From the NCBI RefSeq assembly GCF_018130245.1, contig NZ_JAFCKP010000004.1:186001-250000 (forward strand): DNA of 64,000 nt, in the 5' to 3' direction. The notes beneath the pieces were generated by a model. That model was not told where the DNA came from, did not search any database, and worked only from the letters and a program-made list of their open reading frames with translations. This stretch comes from Bradyrhizobium sp. SZCCT0231. Its GTDB lineage: Bacteria; Pseudomonadota; Alphaproteobacteria; Rhizobiales; Xanthobacteraceae. The translations under genes and the position numbers were made by a program. Shown here in pieces: positions 29,751-41,932 of the stretch. The number at the start of each line of letters is the position of its first letter. Position 1 is the first letter of the stretch.

Positions 29751-29773
29751 CGCGCGCCACTGGCGCGCGTTTT
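29751..29773 (+). terminator. Candidate terminator after rpsO
   Basis: A perfect 8-base stem CGCGCGCC / GGCGCGCG with a three-base loop is followed by TTTT, eight bases after the rpsO stop. The T-run is short, so termination may be partial, letting some transcription reach pnp. A second CGCGCG follows the T-run and could form an alternative stem. Confidence 0.6.
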
Positions 29774-29884
29774 CGCGCGTGGTTTCGAACGAAAGCGCTT
29801 CCTTAAAGCTTTTTGATCGAGGCTGCGTGCGCGTCGGATGCGGGCCCAAAGCGCGATAAGAAGCGCACTTTGGATTGTTGTTTG

Positions 29885-29931
29885 AGCATGATCTTTTCGG
29901 AAAACCGCTTCGCACTTTTCCGGATCATGCT
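29885..29931. repeat. Short dispersed palindrome, copy 2
   Basis: Arms AGCATGATC (29885-29893) and GATCATGCT (29923-29931) enclose the same interior (TCGGAAAACCGCTTCGCAC) as the copy at 11107-11153. It lies in the 463-base rpsO-pnp gap. The two copies differ by compensating arm changes, which suggests that the stem is selected or that the copies are of separate origin. Confidence 0.85.
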
Positions 29932-30081
29932 TGAGTGACGATTCGCATCCGGGCATGAAGAGCGAAGACCGCGGTTCGGTGTTCGCGTTCGTGCCGACTG
30001 ACAGTCCAGCAGCAATCCGGCGGCTGGGCACAACGGGCAAGGCGCCCGTATGACCCGAAAGGATGGACGCCATCCGACATC

Positions 30082-30157
30082 CAAAAACCATGGCAGGATC
30101 GCAGGACGCTGATCATCCGCTCCGATCAGCGCCCCGCAATCTTGCGCATGGTTTTTG
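30082..30157 (+). promoter_or_regulatory. Long hairpin in the pnp leader, probable RNase III-type element
   Basis: CAAAAACCATG (30082-30092) pairs with CATGGTTTTTG (30147-30157). The stem continues with one bulge and one mismatch through about ten more pairs (30093-30102 with 30136-30145). An inner hairpin CGCTGATC / GATCAGCG (30107-30114, 30124-30131) caps it. In E. coli the pnp leader forms a long stem cut by RNase III, after which PNPase represses its own mRNA. The position 50 bases before this pnp suggests an equivalent device. Confidence 0.6.
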
Positions 30158-30174
30158 TTTTTCGAGAGCCGTCC

Positions 30175-30200
30175 CTTCTTTCGAGAACCCATGAAAGAAG
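30175..30200 (+). promoter_or_regulatory. Small hairpin covering the pnp ribosome-binding region
   Basis: CTTCTTTC (30175-30182) can pair with GAAAGAAG (30193-30200), the only purine-rich stretch before the pnp ATG at 30207. Folding would hide the ribosome site. A short out-of-frame ATG at 30191 lies inside the same hairpin. Confidence 0.45.
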
Positions 30201-30206
30201 ACCTCC

Positions 30207-32369
<2,163 letters not shown>

Positions 32370-32396
32370 GGTCTCGCGACAGTCCAGAAAAACGAA

Positions 32397-32421
32397 GGGC
32401 GGCCGAAAGGCCGCCCTTTTT
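32397..32421 (+). terminator. Rho-independent terminator of pnp
   Basis: A perfect 8-base stem GGGCGGCC / GGCCGCCC with GAAA tetraloop is followed by five T residues, 28 bases after the pnp stop. This is the clearest intrinsic terminator in the window. Confidence 0.9.
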
Positions 32422-32444
32422 GTTTGGGCCGTTTTGTCGATCAA

Positions 32445-32518
32445 CCGTAGCCCGCATGAAGCGAAGCGGAATGCGGGACCGGCGTCCCGGATTGCGCTGC
32501 GCTCCATCCGGGCTACGG
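32445..32518. repeat. Palindromic repeat (GTAGCCC type)
   Basis: Arms CCGTAGCCCG (32445-32454) and CGGGCTACGG (32509-32518) enclose smaller inverted pairs. The 3' end GCTCCATCCGGGCTACGG recurs exactly at 52312-52329, where only part of the element is present. It lies between convergent pnp and katG. Confidence 0.8.
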
Positions 32519-32520
32519 AG

Positions 32521-32548
32521 CCACCTCTCCCGCAAGCGGGAGAGGTGG
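32521..32548. terminator. Strong hairpin between pnp and katG
   Basis: Perfect 13-base arms CCACCTCTCCCGC and GCGGGAGAGGTGG around AA lie directly after the preceding repeat and five bases before the katG stop codon. It probably ends or protects the katG mRNA, though no T-run follows on the minus strand. Confidence 0.6.
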
Positions 32549-32553
32549 CACAC

Positions 32554-34825
<2,272 letters not shown>

Positions 34826-34832
34826 TTTTCTT

Positions 34833-35759
34833 ATGATAAATCTGACGCTGCGCCAGCTCCGGTACTTCGATGCGCTGGCGCGCCACGGCCATTTCGGCCG
34901 TGCGGCTGAATCCTGCTCGATCTCGCAACCGGCCCTGTCGATGCAGATCAAGGAGCTGGAGGAGACGCTCGGCGGCCTGCTGCTGGAGCGGAGCGCGCGG
35001 CAGGTCGCGCTGACCCGGTTCGGCGAGGAGCTCGCCCAGCGGGTTCGCGACATCCTGCGCTCGGTCGACGAGCTCGGCGATTTCGCGCGGGCGTCGCAGG
35101 ACCGCTTCGCCGGCCGCCTGCGCATCGGCATGATCCCGACCATCGCGCCTTACCTGCTGCCCAAGATCACCAAGAATCTCACGCGCATGCATCCGGAGCT
35201 CGACATCCGCGTGCGCGAGACCATGACGCCGCGGCTGATCCAGGAACTGGTGGAGGGACGGCTCGACACCGCCATCGTGGCGTTGCCGGTGTCCGAGCCC
35301 TCGCTCACCGAGGTCGCGCTGTTCGAGGAGAAATTTTTGCTGGTGCGGCCGGGCGCGGATGAAGGCACACCGGTGCCGTCGCGCGAGATGATGCGCGAGA
35401 TGCGGCTGCTGCTGCTCGAGGAGGGGCACTGCTTCCGCGACCAGGCGCTCTCCTTCTGCAACATGCAATCGGCGCCGCCGCGCGAGATGCTGGATGCCAA
35501 TTCACTGTCGACACTGGTGCAGATGGTCAGCGCCGGCATCGGTGTCACCTTGATCCCGGAGATGGCGGTGCCGGTGGAGACGCGATCGGCCTCGGTCTCG
35601 CTGGCGCGCTTCCGCGACCCCGAGCCGTCGCGCACCATCGGCATGGTCTGGCGCAAGACCAGCCCGCTGGCGCGGCAGCTGCTGCAGATTTCCGAGGTGG
35701 TGTGCCTGTCGGCCGGCAAGGTGCGCGCGCGGCAATCCGTGCGCAGCCAGCGGGCTTGA
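34833..35759 (+). CDS. oxyR: Hydrogen peroxide-sensing LysR regulator OxyR
   Basis: A 308-residue LysR-type activator. The winged helix is at residues 5-64 (LTLRQLRYFDALARHGHFGRA). The redox pair matching E. coli Cys199/Cys208 is present in EEGHCFRDQALSFCN, which separates OxyR from other LysR proteins. Peroxide oxidises these cysteines and triggers katG activation. It is divergent from katG. The C-terminal tail is Arg-rich. The next gene starts eight bases downstream. Confidence 0.93.
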   Translation: MINLTLRQLRYFDALARHGHFGRAAESCSISQPALSMQIKELEETLGGLLLERSARQVALTRFGEELAQRVRDILRSVDELGDFARASQDRFAGRLRIGMIPTIAPYLLPKITKNLTRMHPELDIRVRETMTPRLIQELVEGRLDTAIVALPVSEPSLTEVALFEEKFLLVRPGADEGTPVPSREMMREMRLLLLEEGHCFRDQALSFCNMQSAPPREMLDANSLSTLVQMVSAGIGVTLIPEMAVPVETRSASVSLARFRDPEPSRTIGMVWRKTSPLARQLLQISEVVCLSAGKVRARQSVRSQRA

Positions 35760-35766
35760 GCGGCGC

Positions 35767-36231
35767 ATGTCGGATCCGATCATCCGTCCCGCCCGCGCGG
35801 ATGAATATGACGAGGTCGGCCGTGTCTGGATGGAGAGCTGGGTCTCGACCGGGCTTGCCGAAGCGAGCGACTTCCTCCTGGCCAATTTGCGTGCGCGCAT
35901 CAGGCGCGAGATCGAGAGCGGCTGGAGCCTGTTCGTCGCCGACGACAACGGCACCATCGCTGCGATGCTGGCGCTGCATCTGCCAAAGCTCTATCTCGAC
36001 ATGCTCTTCGTCGCGCCCGACTATCAGGGCCGATCGCTCGGGCGGCAGCTGCTCGCCTTCACCCGCACGCAGCTGCCCGACGAAATCTGTCTGCGCTGCG
36101 TCCGCGAGAACGAAAAGGCCTGGCGCTGGTACGAACGCGAAGGTTTTGTGTTCGAGAACGAAGAGCTCGAACCGTCGAACGGCTTCGTGATGAAATACTA
36201 CCGGTGGAAGCGGCAGCGGCCCGGCGAATAG
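35767..36231 (+). CDS. GNAT-family N-acetyltransferase
   Basis: A 154-residue acetyltransferase. The acetyl-CoA loop is APDYQGRSLGRQLL, and ENEKAWRWYEREGFVFENEE forms the C-terminal part of the fold. The substrate is unknown. It starts eight bases after oxyR with no promoter space, so it may be cotranscribed with it. Confidence 0.85.
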   Translation: MSDPIIRPARADEYDEVGRVWMESWVSTGLAEASDFLLANLRARIRREIESGWSLFVADDNGTIAAMLALHLPKLYLDMLFVAPDYQGRSLGRQLLAFTRTQLPDEICLRCVRENEKAWRWYEREGFVFENEELEPSNGFVMKYYRWKRQRPGE

Positions 36232-36322
36232 ATAGCGATCTCCGGCTGCAGCTTGCGGTTGTCACGATCCCCACCTAGTGTGGCGAGACCGATGACCTCC
36301 TGCCTCTGATCTCCCGGAATCC

Positions 36323-37159
36323 ATGCTCCGCATTGCAGTCTCGCTGATCGTGCTCTCGTCCATTTGGACCTCGGCAGTCGCGCAAACTCCTCCAACACCC
36401 GCAGCGCCTCCCGCTCGGACTGCGGCGCCGGCCAAGCCGGCGGTCAAGAAGGCAGCGCCGAAGGCCAAACCGGCTGCACAACAGCCTGTCGCGGCGGAGA
36501 GCGGCCCGTGTCAGATCGGCGTCATTTCCGCGATCGGAGACCGTTTCTCGGTGCAACATGTCGGCCTTACGATGTTCGGCAACGAGTATTTGGAGGCGCC
36601 GATCGAGACGTGGGGCATCGATGATCTGTTCGTCGCGAAGGTTCGAGCCGCGGCTCCCGGCACGGCTGTCCGAAAAATCGCTTACGCAAGCGGAGCTTTC
36701 AAGCCTTACTATCATCCGGAAGCTAAACTGTTCCGCAATGACCGCGACGACCTGACGGCCCTGGTGCGGCAGATCGCCGGAACTGCAAATTGCGAACGCT
36801 ACGTCGTAGCCACGAAAGCCCGCGTTTCGGTTGATGGCACCAATCAGTCAATCGAGGGCCTCGGGGTCTATAAGAATTGGGCGAGCCCTTCCGGGCGCGG
36901 CGTCGTGGTTGCCTATTTCCGTATCAACGTTTTTGACGGACGGACTTTCGACATCCATCGAGCGCCCACCCGGAGCTTCGGAGATGTGCTTGCTTCGAGT
37001 TTTTCCAACAAGAACGACAATATGCAAATCCTCAACAATCTCGAGTTTCCCAAGACTCCTGAACAGGTGACCAACAGTGCATTGCTGCGTGACAGCACAC
37101 GCAGCCTGCTCACGGCCCAGCTGGACAAGTATCTACCCGCATACATCAAGGGCGAGTAA
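36323..37159 (+). CDS. Unrecognised secreted protein, paralog A
   Basis: A 278-residue protein with a clear signal peptide (hydrophobic LRIAVSLIVLSSIWTSAVA, cut near AVA-Q) and an Ala/Pro/Lys linker to about residue 60. A globular domain follows that I do not recognise. It starts CQIGVISAIGDRFSVQHVGLT and includes WGIDDLF and FDGRTFDIHR. The next gene encodes a paralog with matching segments in the same order. One Cys lies at the domain start and a second near residue 155, which might form a disulfide. Codon use is less GC-extreme than in neighbouring genes. Confidence 0.7.
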   Translation: MLRIAVSLIVLSSIWTSAVAQTPPTPAAPPARTAAPAKPAVKKAAPKAKPAAQQPVAAESGPCQIGVISAIGDRFSVQHVGLTMFGNEYLEAPIETWGIDDLFVAKVRAAAPGTAVRKIAYASGAFKPYYHPEAKLFRNDRDDLTALVRQIAGTANCERYVVATKARVSVDGTNQSIEGLGVYKNWASPSGRGVVVAYFRINVFDGRTFDIHRAPTRSFGDVLASSFSNKNDNMQILNNLEFPKTPEQVTNSALLRDSTRSLLTAQLDKYLPAYIKGE

Positions 37160-37165
37160 GCACCC

Positions 37166-38125
37166 TTGGCGACGGGACGCGACAAAGAATACCGCTCGTC
37201 CGCTTCCTGCGACCGGGCCGCATTTGACGTTCTGGCCCGGTTGGTCGTCGTTGCGGCTGTCCTGTGGTGCTTTTCGACATCTGCTTCGGCGCAGACCAAA
37301 TCGGGACCACCAGGGACGCAGACGGCAGGACCGGCCGTCAAGCAAGCCAAAAGCAAGTCGACTACGAGGCGTGAAGCGACGGGCAAGCCCGCTCCCGTGG
37401 CCGGCGGCTCGTGCGGCTTCGGTGTCGTGGTCACCACCGGCGATGAGTTCACCGTGCTGACGACCGGCCTCACCGTATTCCAGAACAAGAAGATGGTGAT
37501 CCCGATCCCGGGCTGGGGGCTCAACGATCTGATCTTCGCGCGGACTCGCGCGGCGATCCCTGCCGGCGTGTCCGTTCTGAGAATCCCCTACAACCCGGCG
37601 AAATTTCCTCCCCGCGATGAGTCCAAGGACACATTGAAGGACAGGTTATTCCGCGATCTCAACGCGGAGCTGGCCGGATACATGCGCGAGGTCGTGAAAG
37701 GAACGAATTGCCGGCACTACATCCAGATCCTCAATTCAATCAGCCCTATCGGGACATCGAATTATACGATCCGCGGGTTCGGCATCCTCAACCAGGATGT
37801 AGTGCTAGGGCGTCGCATCTATCTTTATGCCCTGGCGTTTATCCGCATCTTTGACGGACGCGACTTCTCCGTTGTCAGACAGAGCTCTGCGCTGATCAAC
37901 GTGCATCATTCCCTGGTGGTGCAGAGGCTTCTGGGCAGGCAAATCAGCGGCCCCTATCGCGAACTACCCGCAGAAACGTTTCCAACGCGCCCTGAAGATG
38001 CCGCCGACAATCCCGCACTGCGCGACGGCGTGCGCGCCATGCTGGCGGAAAGCCTGGACAAAACGCTTCCGTTCATGCTCGAGGTTCGACCAGCAGCGCG
38101 TCAAAGCGACACCAAAGAACGTTGA
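37166..38125 (+). CDS. Unrecognised secreted protein, paralog B
   Basis: A 319-residue paralog of the preceding protein. The shared order is CGFGVVVTTGDEFTVLTTGLT, WGLNDLIFARTRAAI, TNCRHY and FIRIFDGRDFSVVR. The N-terminus has about 25 polar residues, then a hydrophobic segment (LARLVVVAAVLWCFSTSASA) ending in a signal-peptidase-like site before QTK. The start at 37166 is a TTG six bases after the upstream stop, with only GAGTAAG as ribosome site, so it is uncertain. The two genes are almost certainly one operon. No catalytic motif is evident. Confidence 0.68.
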   Translation: MATGRDKEYRSSASCDRAAFDVLARLVVVAAVLWCFSTSASAQTKSGPPGTQTAGPAVKQAKSKSTTRREATGKPAPVAGGSCGFGVVVTTGDEFTVLTTGLTVFQNKKMVIPIPGWGLNDLIFARTRAAIPAGVSVLRIPYNPAKFPPRDESKDTLKDRLFRDLNAELAGYMREVVKGTNCRHYIQILNSISPIGTSNYTIRGFGILNQDVVLGRRIYLYALAFIRIFDGRDFSVVRQSSALINVHHSLVVQRLLGRQISGPYRELPAETFPTRPEDAADNPALRDGVRAMLAESLDKTLPFMLEVRPAARQSDTKER

Positions 38126-38240
38126 CCCACATGTCGTTCACGCCGCTTGCCTTCTGCCTAGGCGTGGTGCGTTGCGAATGCGCGGCAAAAGCGCGATGAA
38201 TTGCGCCGGCCCACTTCGCGCCGATGAAAGGTCCACTTCC

Positions 38241-38837
38241 ATGATCAAGCTCTATTGGTCGCCCCGCTCGCGCTCGTTCACGACGCTCTGGCTGATGGAA
38301 GAGAGCGGCCTGCCCTATGAGCGCGTGCTGACCGACATCTCGACCGGCGCGCAGAAGGCGCCGGACTATCTGAAGATCAATCCGATGGGCAAGGTGCCGG
38401 CGCTGACCGACGGCGATGCCGCGCTCGGCGAAGCCGCCGCGATCTGTGCTTACATTGCCGATCGCTATCCCGAGACCAAGCTCGCGCCCGCTGTGACCGA
38501 CCCGCGCCGCGCGCGCTATCTGCAATGGCTGTTCTTCTCGCCGGGCTGCATCGAGCCCGCCATCATCCAGATCTTCACCAAGATCGAGATCCCGACCTCG
38601 ACCGCGGCCTGGGGCAGCGCGACCCAGGTGTTCGACGTGCTGGAGGCCGCGCTCGCGAAGGGACCTTGGATTCTCGGCGAGGAATTTTCCGCAGCCGACA
38701 TCACCGTCGGCTCAGGCCTGAACTTCGCGGTACGCCTGTTCAAGATGGTGCCGTCGCGTCCGGCCTTCGACGCCTATCTGGCGCGCTGCATGGCACGGCC
38801 GGCGTTCCAGCGCGCGGAGAAGATCGCGGCGGGATGA
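38241..38837 (+). CDS. Glutathione S-transferase family protein
   Basis: A 198-residue GST fold protein. The N-terminal thioredoxin-like domain (IKLYWSPRSRSFTTLWLMEE, with a Ser rather than Cys in the active loop) includes the cis-Pro motif MGKVPALTD. The C-terminal helical domain contains the N-capping box region FSAADITVG. It probably conjugates glutathione to electrophiles; the substrate is unknown. The ATG at 38241 has AAAGG upstream. It is convergent with the autotransporter gene. Confidence 0.88.
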   Translation: MIKLYWSPRSRSFTTLWLMEESGLPYERVLTDISTGAQKAPDYLKINPMGKVPALTDGDAALGEAAAICAYIADRYPETKLAPAVTDPRRARYLQWLFFSPGCIEPAIIQIFTKIEIPTSTAAWGSATQVFDVLEAALAKGPWILGEEFSAADITVGSGLNFAVRLFKMVPSRPAFDAYLARCMARPAFQRAEKIAAG

Positions 38838-38850
38838 AGCAGCCCGCCGC

Positions 38851-40878
38851 CTACAGCCTGATCTTGAGGACGGCCAGTCCGGACTGGTGAAGCAGTCCGG
38901 AGGATGTCGCCGCAACGCCATAGCGGATGCCGAGATCGAAGCCTTTGCCGTCCGCCGCGACGAGGCCCAGCGCGGTCGAGTAGATCCACGGCGACAACGC
39001 AAGACCGTTGGTGACGAAGCTGTCGCCGCCGCCGGCAAACGCGGATTTGATCTGCAGTCCCTGGTTCAGCGTGTTGTAACCGACGCCGACATCGCCGGTG
39101 AGATGGACCTGCTTCGCGATCCTATAGGCGCCCTTCAGTCCCGCCGTGAGCGTCAGCTCGCGATAGGTTTGCGAATCCACGTTGAGGCTGAAGCCGCCCG
39201 CGCCGCCTTCCTGATAAGCGGGCGAGCGAACCTTGCCATAGTCCAGCCGCAGCGACGGCGCGATCGCAAGTCCCGGCTCGATCGGGATCAGCTTGCGGAT
39301 GCCGGCGCCCGCATGGCCGCTGTAGGATCGATAGCCGGCGCCGGCCGTGCCGTTGATGAAGCTGAGCGAGCGGCTCTCGCCATTGTCGTTCAACGCGCCG
39401 TCGATCTGGCCGTCGACCTGGACGCCGTGGCCGAGCGCATAGGCGCCGTAAAGCCCCGCCTGATATGAGTCGATGGCAAGCCGGTTCGGGACCGCGTCCT
39501 CGCTTCCGGTGATGGATTGATGGGAATAAGCGAACACGCCGCCGAGCATCGCGCGCGCGGAGACCATCGCGTCCGCACCGACGGCCATGCCGCCACCGGA
39601 GGCATTGTAGCCGGGGACGCCGTCGACGCTGCCTTGCCGGATACTGCCGCCGAGCGGCTTCATCCAGACATTCCGTTCAGGTGTGACGTCCGTGTTCAGT
39701 CCGAGAACGTCGTCCAGTCGTCCCGTCATCGCTTGCTGAAACATTCGCTGCGTGGCGTAGGTCGCCTGCGATGCCGCACCGGTGAGAACAGGCAAAGTCT
39801 GGTTGACTGCGTTGACGAGACCGGAGCCGCTGAGATTGTCCAGCGCCGTGAAACCGGTGGCCATGCTGCCGGTCCAGCCAAGCGACGTCGCAGACAGGCG
39901 GTAGAGGATATCGGCCGCGCCTAACCCGGCACGGCTGTTCTGCGCCTGAAGCGTCTCGGCGTACGGCCGCACCAATGACAGATAGGCGATGCCGCCGGTC
40001 GGATTGCCAGAGAGATCATAGGTGCTGACCAGCATCTGCGCGCCCGATGCATCGCCGCTGGCCGTGCCGTAGAGGCTGGCGAGCGTGCCGCGCGAGAGCG
40101 TGTTGAAGAGCACGTTGCCCTCCGGCGTCACCGAGCCCAGCAGGGTGAAATTGGCGGCGCTGCTGCCTGCGGGCGCCACTCCGGCACCCCAGAAATATCC
40201 ATTCTGGTAGTTCGTGATGACGAAGCGCCCGGGCGCCGACGTGCCGAACAAGGCGTTGCTGGTGATCCGCCACGGCGTGCCTGACGTCCACGCCCATTGC
40301 GGCACGGAGTTGGCAGGAACGGGCTGCGAAGCGGGCGGCGTGAAGGTCGCGGGATCGTAAGGAAGCATGTAAGCCCAATGAGTGACGAGCACGCTGTCGC
40401 CCGTGATCATCTGCATCTCCATCGAGGTCACGCCGCCAACGGTCCTCATGTGGCCAAGGCCGACCGTCGCAGCGCCGCCCGAGGTCGGCGTGAACAGCAT
40501 CGTGATCTGGCCCGAGGTCGTGACGAAGCCCTGGATGGTCGAGGTGTCGGTCAGGAGCGCGGGCCCGATCTTGAGCTGTGCCACGCTCGTGCCGGTGAAG
40601 GAGCCGTTCGTCGCGGTCGCGAGCGACCACAGCGTCTGGTCGCCGATCGGGATCGGATTGGAAAAGCCGGTCCTCGGCGCGGCATAGGCCAGCAGCTGCG
40701 GCGTCGGTACGTACCAGTTCGTGTTGGAGAGGGTCGAATCCCAGACCGCCGATTGCGCCAGGGCCCGAGGGCTGCCGCAGAGCAACACGGCGCCGACGGC
40801 CGATGCCATCGCACCTGCGCGCCAGATCGCCTGCCCACTCGGCAAGATCGTCACTCCCAAAACCGCGCGACGCGCCAT
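38851..40878 (-). CDS. Autotransporter-domain outer membrane protein
   Basis: A 675-residue protein. A long N-terminal signal region ends near PRALAQS. A passenger of about 340 residues follows without clear beta-helix repeats, and from about residue 400 comes a C-terminal beta-barrel domain (NVWMKPLGGSIRQGSVDG, GAGIRKLIPIEPGLAIAPSLRLDY). The final residues LAVLKIRL show alternating hydrophobics but end in Leu, not the usual aromatic residue. It probably sits in the outer membrane and displays or releases the passenger. It lies 99 bases after fabI on the same strand. The passenger function is unknown. Confidence 0.78.
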   Translation of the reverse strand: MARRAVLGVTILPSGQAIWRAGAMASAVGAVLLCGSPRALAQSAVWDSTLSNTNWYVPTPQLLAYAAPRTGFSNPIPIGDQTLWSLATATNGSFTGTSVAQLKIGPALLTDTSTIQGFVTTSGQITMLFTPTSGGAATVGLGHMRTVGGVTSMEMQMITGDSVLVTHWAYMLPYDPATFTPPASQPVPANSVPQWAWTSGTPWRITSNALFGTSAPGRFVITNYQNGYFWGAGVAPAGSSAANFTLLGSVTPEGNVLFNTLSRGTLASLYGTASGDASGAQMLVSTYDLSGNPTGGIAYLSLVRPYAETLQAQNSRAGLGAADILYRLSATSLGWTGSMATGFTALDNLSGSGLVNAVNQTLPVLTGAASQATYATQRMFQQAMTGRLDDVLGLNTDVTPERNVWMKPLGGSIRQGSVDGVPGYNASGGGMAVGADAMVSARAMLGGVFAYSHQSITGSEDAVPNRLAIDSYQAGLYGAYALGHGVQVDGQIDGALNDNGESRSLSFINGTAGAGYRSYSGHAGAGIRKLIPIEPGLAIAPSLRLDYGKVRSPAYQEGGAGGFSLNVDSQTYRELTLTAGLKGAYRIAKQVHLTGDVGVGYNTLNQGLQIKSAFAGGGDSFVTNGLALSPWIYSTALGLVAADGKGFDLGIRYGVAATSSGLLHQSGLAVLKIRL

Positions 40879-40977
40879 TCACCCAGCGCCCCGGGGCGGA
40901 TGAAGCACGATCTCGTGGCTGAGTCTGCCCCATGATCGTGGGGGAGAAAACGTCACGACCTCAATCGGCCGCGCGTC

Positions 40978-41775
40978 TCATTCCGCCTTCAGGTCGTCCG
41001 GCCTCGGCATCAGGATGATGTTGTAGCCGGAATCCACATAATGGATCTCGCCGGTCACGCCGCCGGAGAGATCCGACAACAGATACAGCGCCGAGCCGCC
41101 GAGCTCGTCCAGCGTGACGCCGCGGCGGAGCGGCGAATGCTTCTGCATGAAGGCGAACATCGCCCGCGCCTCGCCGATCCCGGAGCCGGCGAGCGTGCGG
41201 ATGGGGCCGGCGGAGATCGCGTTGACGCGGATGCCGCGCGGTCCGAAATCGGCGGCGAGATAGCGCACGGAGGCTTCCAGCGCCGCCTTGGCCACGCCCA
41301 TCACGTTGTAGTTCGGCATCGCGCGCTCCGAGGCGCCGAAGGTCAACGTGATCATGCTGCCGCCTTCCGTCATCAGCTCGGCGGCGCGCTTTGCGACCTC
41401 CGTGAACGAGAAGCAGGAGATCACCATGGTGCGCGAAAAATTCTCGCGGCTGGTGTCGGCGTAGCGGCCCTTCAGCTCGTTCTTGTCGGCAAAGCCGATC
41501 GCGTGGATCACGAAGTCGAGCCGGCCCCATTTCTCGCGAAGCACTGCGAAGGTCGCATCGACGCTGGCGATGTCCTCGACGTCGCAAGGCAGCACCAGAT
41601 CCACGCCAAGCTGCTCCGCCAGCGGCTTGACGCGCTTGCCGAGGGCCTCGCCCTGGAAGGTGAAGGCGAGCTCGGCGCCGTGGGCATGCAGCGTCCTCGC
41701 CATGCCCCAGGCGATGGAATGATCATTGGCGATGCCCATGATCAGACCGCGCTTGCCTTTCATCAGTCCTTCCAT
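40978..41775 (-). CDS. fabI: Enoyl-ACP reductase (NADH)
   Basis: A 265-residue short-chain dehydrogenase. The FabI-type cofactor motif GIANDHSIAWG replaces the usual TGxxxGxG. The catalytic Tyr and Lys lie in NYNVMGVAKAALEA. It carries out the last reduction of the type II fatty acid elongation cycle. It is downstream of fabB in the fabA-fabB-fabI order on the minus strand, separated from fabB by a palindromic repeat. Confidence 0.95.
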   Translation of the reverse strand: MEGLMKGKRGLIMGIANDHSIAWGMARTLHAHGAELAFTFQGEALGKRVKPLAEQLGVDLVLPCDVEDIASVDATFAVLREKWGRLDFVIHAIGFADKNELKGRYADTSRENFSRTMVISCFSFTEVAKRAAELMTEGGSMITLTFGASERAMPNYNVMGVAKAALEASVRYLAADFGPRGIRVNAISAGPIRTLAGSGIGEARAMFAFMQKHSPLRRGVTLDELGGSALYLLSDLSGGVTGEIHYVDSGYNIILMPRPDDLKAE

Positions 41776-41811
41776 TGCCTCTTTACTCCCACTATTCCGG
41801 GGTCATCGCCC

Positions 41812-41920
41812 GCGCAGGCGGGCGATCCAGTATTCCAGAGACGTTCGTTATAAGTCGAGAAGCCGCGGCGTACTGGATGCCCCGCCCCCGTGCGCAATTG
41901 CGCACTAGGCGGGGCATGAC
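41812..41920. repeat. Modular palindromic repeat, copy 2
   Basis: Bounded by GTCATC (41812-41817) and GCATGAC (41914-41920). The core at 41824-41878 matches the core of the copy at 3935-4057 in the same orientation. Here the CGCCCGC-type hairpin is on the left and the TGCGCAATTGCGCA hairpin on the right, the reverse of copy 1. It fills the fabB-fabI gap. Confidence 0.85.
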
Positions 41921-41932
41921 AGAGTGCTGGCC

